Position numbers and translations under genes: made by a program
NCBI GenBank assembly: GCA_036384655.1
Contig: DASVLX010000093.1
Location: forward strand, 1-7,589
Source: DASVLX01 sp036384655
GTDB lineage: Bacteria > Actinomycetota > Actinomycetes > Mycobacteriales > Pseudonocardiaceae
Direction of reading: 5' to 3'
Length of the DNA: 7,589 nucleotides
Notes under the pieces: model-generated
Told to the model about the DNA's origin: nothing
Databases searched by the model: none
Seen by the model: the letters and a program-made list of their open reading frames with translations, nothing else
In this document: positions 5,092-7,589 of the stretch, piece by piece
Numbering within the stretch: position 1 is the stretch's first letter
Layout of the letters: every line of letters starts with the position of its first letter

Positions 5092-6837
5092 ATGGCTACG
5101 CAACTCGCCAGTAGCAATGACGCGGGCGGGGTGGACGGCGCCGACTCGCATGTCGACTTCGACGTGATCGTGGTGGGCTCGGGGTTCGGTGGCAGCGTCG
5201 CGGCGCTGCGGCTGACCGAGAAGGGATACCGCGTCGCCGTGATCGAGGCGGGCCGCCGATTCGCCGACGACGAGTTCGCGAAGACGTCCTGGGACGTTCG
5301 CCGTTATCTGTGGGCGCCGAGCCTCGGCTGTTACGGCATCCAGCGTATCCATCTGCTGCGGAACCTGGTGATCCTCGCCGGGGCCGGCGTGGGCGGCGGC
5401 TCACTGGTGTACGCGAACACCCTGTATCGCCCGCCGCGAGTGTTCTATCAGGACAAGCAGTGGGCGCACATCACCGACTGGGAAACGGAGCTGTCGCCGT
5501 ACTACGAACGCGCGTCCCGGATGCTCGGTGTGGTCACCAACCCGACGATCACGCCGTCGGACGAGGTGATGCGCAAGGTGGCGGCCGACATGGGTGTCGC
5601 GGACAGCTTCCGCCGTACCCCCGTCGGCGTGTACTTCGGCAGGCCCGGCGTCCGGGTGCCGGACCCGTATTTCGGCGGCGCCGGCCCGGAACGGGTGGGC
5701 TGCACGGAATGCGGCGCGTGCATGACCGGCTGCCGGGTGGGCGCGAAGAACACCCTGGTGAAGAACTACCTGTACCTCGCCGAGCGGGCGGGCGCGCGGG
5801 TCCTGCCGCTGACCACCGTGACCGGGCTGCGGCAGCGCGCCGACGGGACCGTCGAGGTGCGGGTGCGACGCACCGGATCACGTACCCGCCGGATGGACCG
5901 CACACTCACCGCCGGGCATGTCGTGCTGGCCGCCGGCGCCTGGGGCACCCAGCGTCTGCTGCACGAGATGCGCGACACCGGCGCACTGCCGGCCCTGTCA
6001 CCGCGGCTGGGAGAGTTGACCCGCACCAACTCCGAGGCACTGCTCGGCACCGGGCGGACCACAGTGGACCCCGAGCACGACTACAGCAGGGGCGTCGCGA
6101 TCACCTCGTCCATCCACCCGGACGAGCACACACATATCGAGCCGGTGCGCTATGGCAGGGGCAGCAACCTGATGGGGCTGCTGAACACCTTCGCCAGTGA
6201 CGGTTCCCTTCCCACGCCACGATTCTGGCAGGTGCTGCGGACCGCGGCGCGGCATCCGCTGCTCGCGTGTCGTCTCCTGGTGCCCTACCGGTGGAGCGAG
6301 CGGACCGTGATCCTGCTGGTGATGCAGAGCCTCGACAACTCCGTCACCACCTACACCCGGCGCGGGCTGTTCGGGCGGCGGCGGATCACCGCACGGGACG
6401 GCGCGGGCGAACCGAATCCGACCTTCATTCCGGCCGGCCACCGGGCGTCCGAGCTGGCCGCGGGGCATATCGGCGGGTTCCCCGGCGGCACCTGGGGTGA
6501 CCTGGCGAACATCCCGATGACCGCGCATTACATCGGCGGCGCGGCCATCGGGCTGGACGCCGAGCATGGCGTCATCGATCCGTACCACCGGGTGCACAAC
6601 TATCCGAATCTATCCATTGTGGATGGTTCGGCGATCTCCGCGAACCTCGGCGTGAACCCGTCGCTGACCATCACGGCGCAGGCCGAGCGGGCGTTCGCGT
6701 TGTGGCCCAACAAGGGCCAGGCAGATCCGCGCCCGGAACCCGGCACCGGCTATCGGCGCATTCCGCCGGTGCCGCCCGGGTCACCGGTGCTGCCGGACCC
6801 GGTCACCACAGATCCCCGTCCCGCCAGTCACAGGTGA
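5092..6837 (+). CDS. choD: GMC-family FAD oxidoreductase, ChoD-like (putative cholesterol oxidase)
   Basis: A 581-residue flavoprotein. Visible features: FAD-binding GSGFGG (29-34) and ribose-binding E52; the GMC segment GVGGGSLVYAN (99-109); a cysteine cluster CTECGACMTGC (C204, C207, C210, C214) followed by GAKNT; and a C-terminal catalytic region with H479 (TAHYIGGAAIG) and N522 (GVNPSLTITAQAERA), positions that correspond to the active-site His and Asn of GMC cholesterol oxidases. Length and motif order match mycobacterial ChoD (about 578 residues), which is proposed to oxidise 3-beta-hydroxysterols; the true substrate is uncertain. No signal peptide or Tat motif is seen, so it should be cytoplasmic. 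The frame stays open upstream to a GTG at 4996, but that would overlap the 87-residue gene, and residues before the ATG at 5092 lack family character. Its 3' end overlaps the convergent acetyltransferase by 35 nt. The last 35 residues are a Pro/Arg-rich tail. Confidence 0.85.
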   Translation: MATQLASSNDAGGVDGADSHVDFDVIVVGSGFGGSVAALRLTEKGYRVAVIEAGRRFADDEFAKTSWDVRRYLWAPSLGCYGIQRIHLLRNLVILAGAGVGGGSLVYANTLYRPPRVFYQDKQWAHITDWETELSPYYERASRMLGVVTNPTITPSDEVMRKVAADMGVADSFRRTPVGVYFGRPGVRVPDPYFGGAGPERVGCTECGACMTGCRVGAKNTLVKNYLYLAERAGARVLPLTTVTGLRQRADGTVEVRVRRTGSRTRRMDRTLTAGHVVLAAGAWGTQRLLHEMRDTGALPALSPRLGELTRTNSEALLGTGRTTVDPEHDYSRGVAITSSIHPDEHTHIEPVRYGRGSNLMGLLNTFASDGSLPTPRFWQVLRTAARHPLLACRLLVPYRWSERTVILLVMQSLDNSVTTYTRRGLFGRRRITARDGAGEPNPTFIPAGHRASELAAGHIGGFPGGTWGDLANIPMTAHYIGGAAIGLDAEHGVIDPYHRVHNYPNLSIVDGSAISANLGVNPSLTITAQAERAFALWPNKGQADPRPEPGTGYRRIPPVPPGSPVLPDPVTTDPRPASHR

Positions 6838-7345
6838 GCTCGCCGGTTCGGTCCAGCGGCACGGTCACCGGCAGGACGAAAACGCTGTCGTCCTCCTCGG
6901 CCGTGCGCACGATTCCGTTCGGGGTGAGCGCGTAGGTGCTGCCCTGCCACGGCAGCCAACCACGGTCGCGGTAGAAACTCCGCCCCTCGTCACTGGAACC
7001 CAGCGCACCGAGGTCAAATCCACCGCGCACCACCCGTTCCAGTGCGGCCATCATCGCCGAGCCGTGGCCGGCACGGCGGCGGTCCGCGCGCACCGCGACC
7101 CCCTCGACATAACCGGTGCGCAGCGCCCGGCCGCCGTGCAGCAGCCGCCGTTGCACGACCGACGCGTGCCCGATCAGTTCCCCGTCCTCCCAGACCAGCG
7201 CGTGGATGCCGCCCAACGAATGTTCCCAGTCCGAGTCGGTCATCTCGGCACCGAAAACGTCGTCCAACAGGGCGCGCGCCGCGCGCAGCGTGGGGATGTC
7301 GAGATCGGCGGTATGCGCCGTGTGAACCCGGATTCTGGGGTGCAT
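6803..7345 (-). CDS. aac(2')-I: Aminoglycoside 2'-N-acetyltransferase, AAC(2')-I family
   Basis: A 180-residue GNAT-fold enzyme matching, as I recall it, M. tuberculosis AAC(2')-Ic (181 residues) along its whole length. Shared segments are DWEHSLGG (39-46), HALVW (48-52), GYVEGVAVRAD (78-88), LGALGSS (112-118), RGWLPW (128-133), VFVLP (155-159) and the terminal CDWRDGDLW. This family transfers acetyl from acetyl-CoA to the 2'-amino group of aminoglycosides such as gentamicin, tobramycin and dibekacin. The acetyl-CoA loop follows V83 and V85 with an RxxGxG pattern at 90-95. E81, Y125 and the C-terminal W180 correspond to Glu82, Tyr126 and Trp181, the proposed catalytic and active-site residues. 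In mycobacteria the enzyme is chromosomal and its natural role is uncertain. It has no signal peptide and is cytoplasmic. The gene is divergent from guaA and convergent with choD. The ATG at 7345 lies 5 nt behind a -10-like TAGGCT. Confidence 0.92.
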   Translation of the reverse strand: MHPRIRVHTAHTADLDIPTLRAARALLDDVFGAEMTDSDWEHSLGGIHALVWEDGELIGHASVVQRRLLHGGRALRTGYVEGVAVRADRRRAGHGSAMMAALERVVRGGFDLGALGSSDEGRSFYRDRGWLPWQGSTYALTPNGIVRTAEEDDSVFVLPVTVPLDRTGELTCDWRDGDLW

Positions 7346-7350
7346 GCCGC

Positions 7351-7356
7351 AGCCTA
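7351..7356 (-). promoter_or_regulatory. Candidate -10 box for a leaderless aac(2') transcript
   Basis: On the minus strand TAGGCT, a good TANNNT -10, ends 5 nt before the ATG at 7345. No Shine-Dalgarno precedes this start, so a leaderless mRNA is the simplest reading. A -35 at the right distance is not evident. Confidence 0.45.
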
Positions 7357-7394
7357 GCCGGTTCCCGGCCGGCCGCCGCAGGTCAGCGGCGCGA

Positions 7395-7400
7395 TAGCAT
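7395..7400 (+). promoter_or_regulatory. Weak candidate -10 box for guaA
   Basis: TAGCAT fits TANNNT and would place the transcript start near 7406, giving guaA a leader of roughly 65 nt that contains its Shine-Dalgarno. No convincing -35 is visible, so this is a weak call. Confidence 0.25.
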
Positions 7401-7460
7401 GGCGGCGATTCCGGTGCGCCACGGAAAGCCGGCGGCGCGTTCGTCGGCGGACATCCGGTG

Positions 7461-7466
7461 GGAGAG
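7461..7466 (+). promoter_or_regulatory. Shine-Dalgarno of guaA
   Basis: GGAGAG sits 6 nt before the GTG at 7473, a good position for ribosome binding. It decides for this GTG as the start of guaA. Confidence 0.6.
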
Positions 7467-7472
7467 CACCCA

Positions 7473-7589
7473 GTGACGACTCAGCGACCAGTTCTCGTGG
7501 TGGACTTCGGCGCGCAGTACGCGCAGTTGATCGCCCGGCGCATCCGCGAGGCCCAGGTGTATTCGGAGGTCGTGCCGAACACGATCGCC
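7473..7589 (+). CDS. guaA: GMP synthase (glutamine-hydrolysing), N-terminal fragment
   Basis: Only the first 39 codons lie in the window; the gene runs off the right edge. The translation carries the characteristic opening of the class I glutamine amidotransferase domain of GuaA (VLVVDFGAQYAQLIARRIRE, then a VYSEVVPN segment). GuaA converts XMP to GMP using ATP and ammonia released from glutamine, the last step of guanine nucleotide synthesis in the cytoplasm. The catalytic Cys-His-Glu triad and the ATP pyrophosphatase domain lie beyond the window. The GTG start is supported by the GGAGAG 6 nt upstream and by the motif beginning six codons in. Some 127 nt separate it from the divergent aac(2') gene. 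A nearby choD also fits the mycobacterial gua-region order. Confidence 0.93.
   Translation, partial: MTTQRPVLVVDFGAQYAQLIARRIREAQVYSEVVPNTIA

Noticed and set aside
6611..6625. Small ATCCA-TTG-TGGAT hairpin
   Set aside because: It lies inside the conserved choD coding sequence (SIVDGS region) with no sign of regulatory use.

Overview
The window is high-GC DNA (about 70% G+C by eye) with GC-rich third codon positions. It fits an actinomycete, most likely a Pseudonocardiaceae/Amycolatopsis-type organism; the genus is inference. Supporting signs are a ChoD-like GMC oxidoreductase upstream of guaA, a mycobacterial-type AAC(2') acetyltransferase, and start codons lying 5-6 nt behind a TANNNT -10 box, as in leaderless actinobacterial mRNAs.

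Layout. (1) 1-2785, + strand: the 3' part of a large FtsK/SpoIIIE-class ATPase whose start lies left of the window. It seems to hold three RecA-like units, only the middle one with intact Walker motifs. (2) 2775-3140, +: a 121-residue coiled-coil protein overlapping it by 11 nt and probably translationally coupled. (3) 3148-4011, -: an unrecognised two-domain protein that looks internally duplicated, convergent with the previous gene with 7 nt between stops. (4) 4012-4639: a 628-nt stretch without a full-size gene. It holds a possible 59-residue minus-strand ORF and what reads as a decayed dienelactone hydrolase C-terminus broken by frameshifts. (5) 4640-5036, +: a 41-residue zinc-ribbon protein with two CxxCxGxG motifs, followed 7 nt later by an 87-residue unknown protein. 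(6) 5092-6837, +: a ChoD-like GMC oxidoreductase with a ferredoxin-like cysteine motif. (7) 6803-7345, -: an AAC(2')-I aminoglycoside acetyltransferase overlapping the 3' end of choD by 35 nt. (8) 7473-end, +: the first 39 codons of guaA, GMP synthase.

The right half looks like a housekeeping locus: choD and guaA also lie in one guaB-choD-guaA neighbourhood in mycobacteria. The left half looks accessory: an ATP-driven machine of unknown purpose with a small coiled-coil partner. I see no tRNA, rRNA, CRISPR array, insertion sequence or clear intrinsic terminator. The two parts most worth following are the ATPase/coiled-coil pair and the AAC(2') gene beside guaA.
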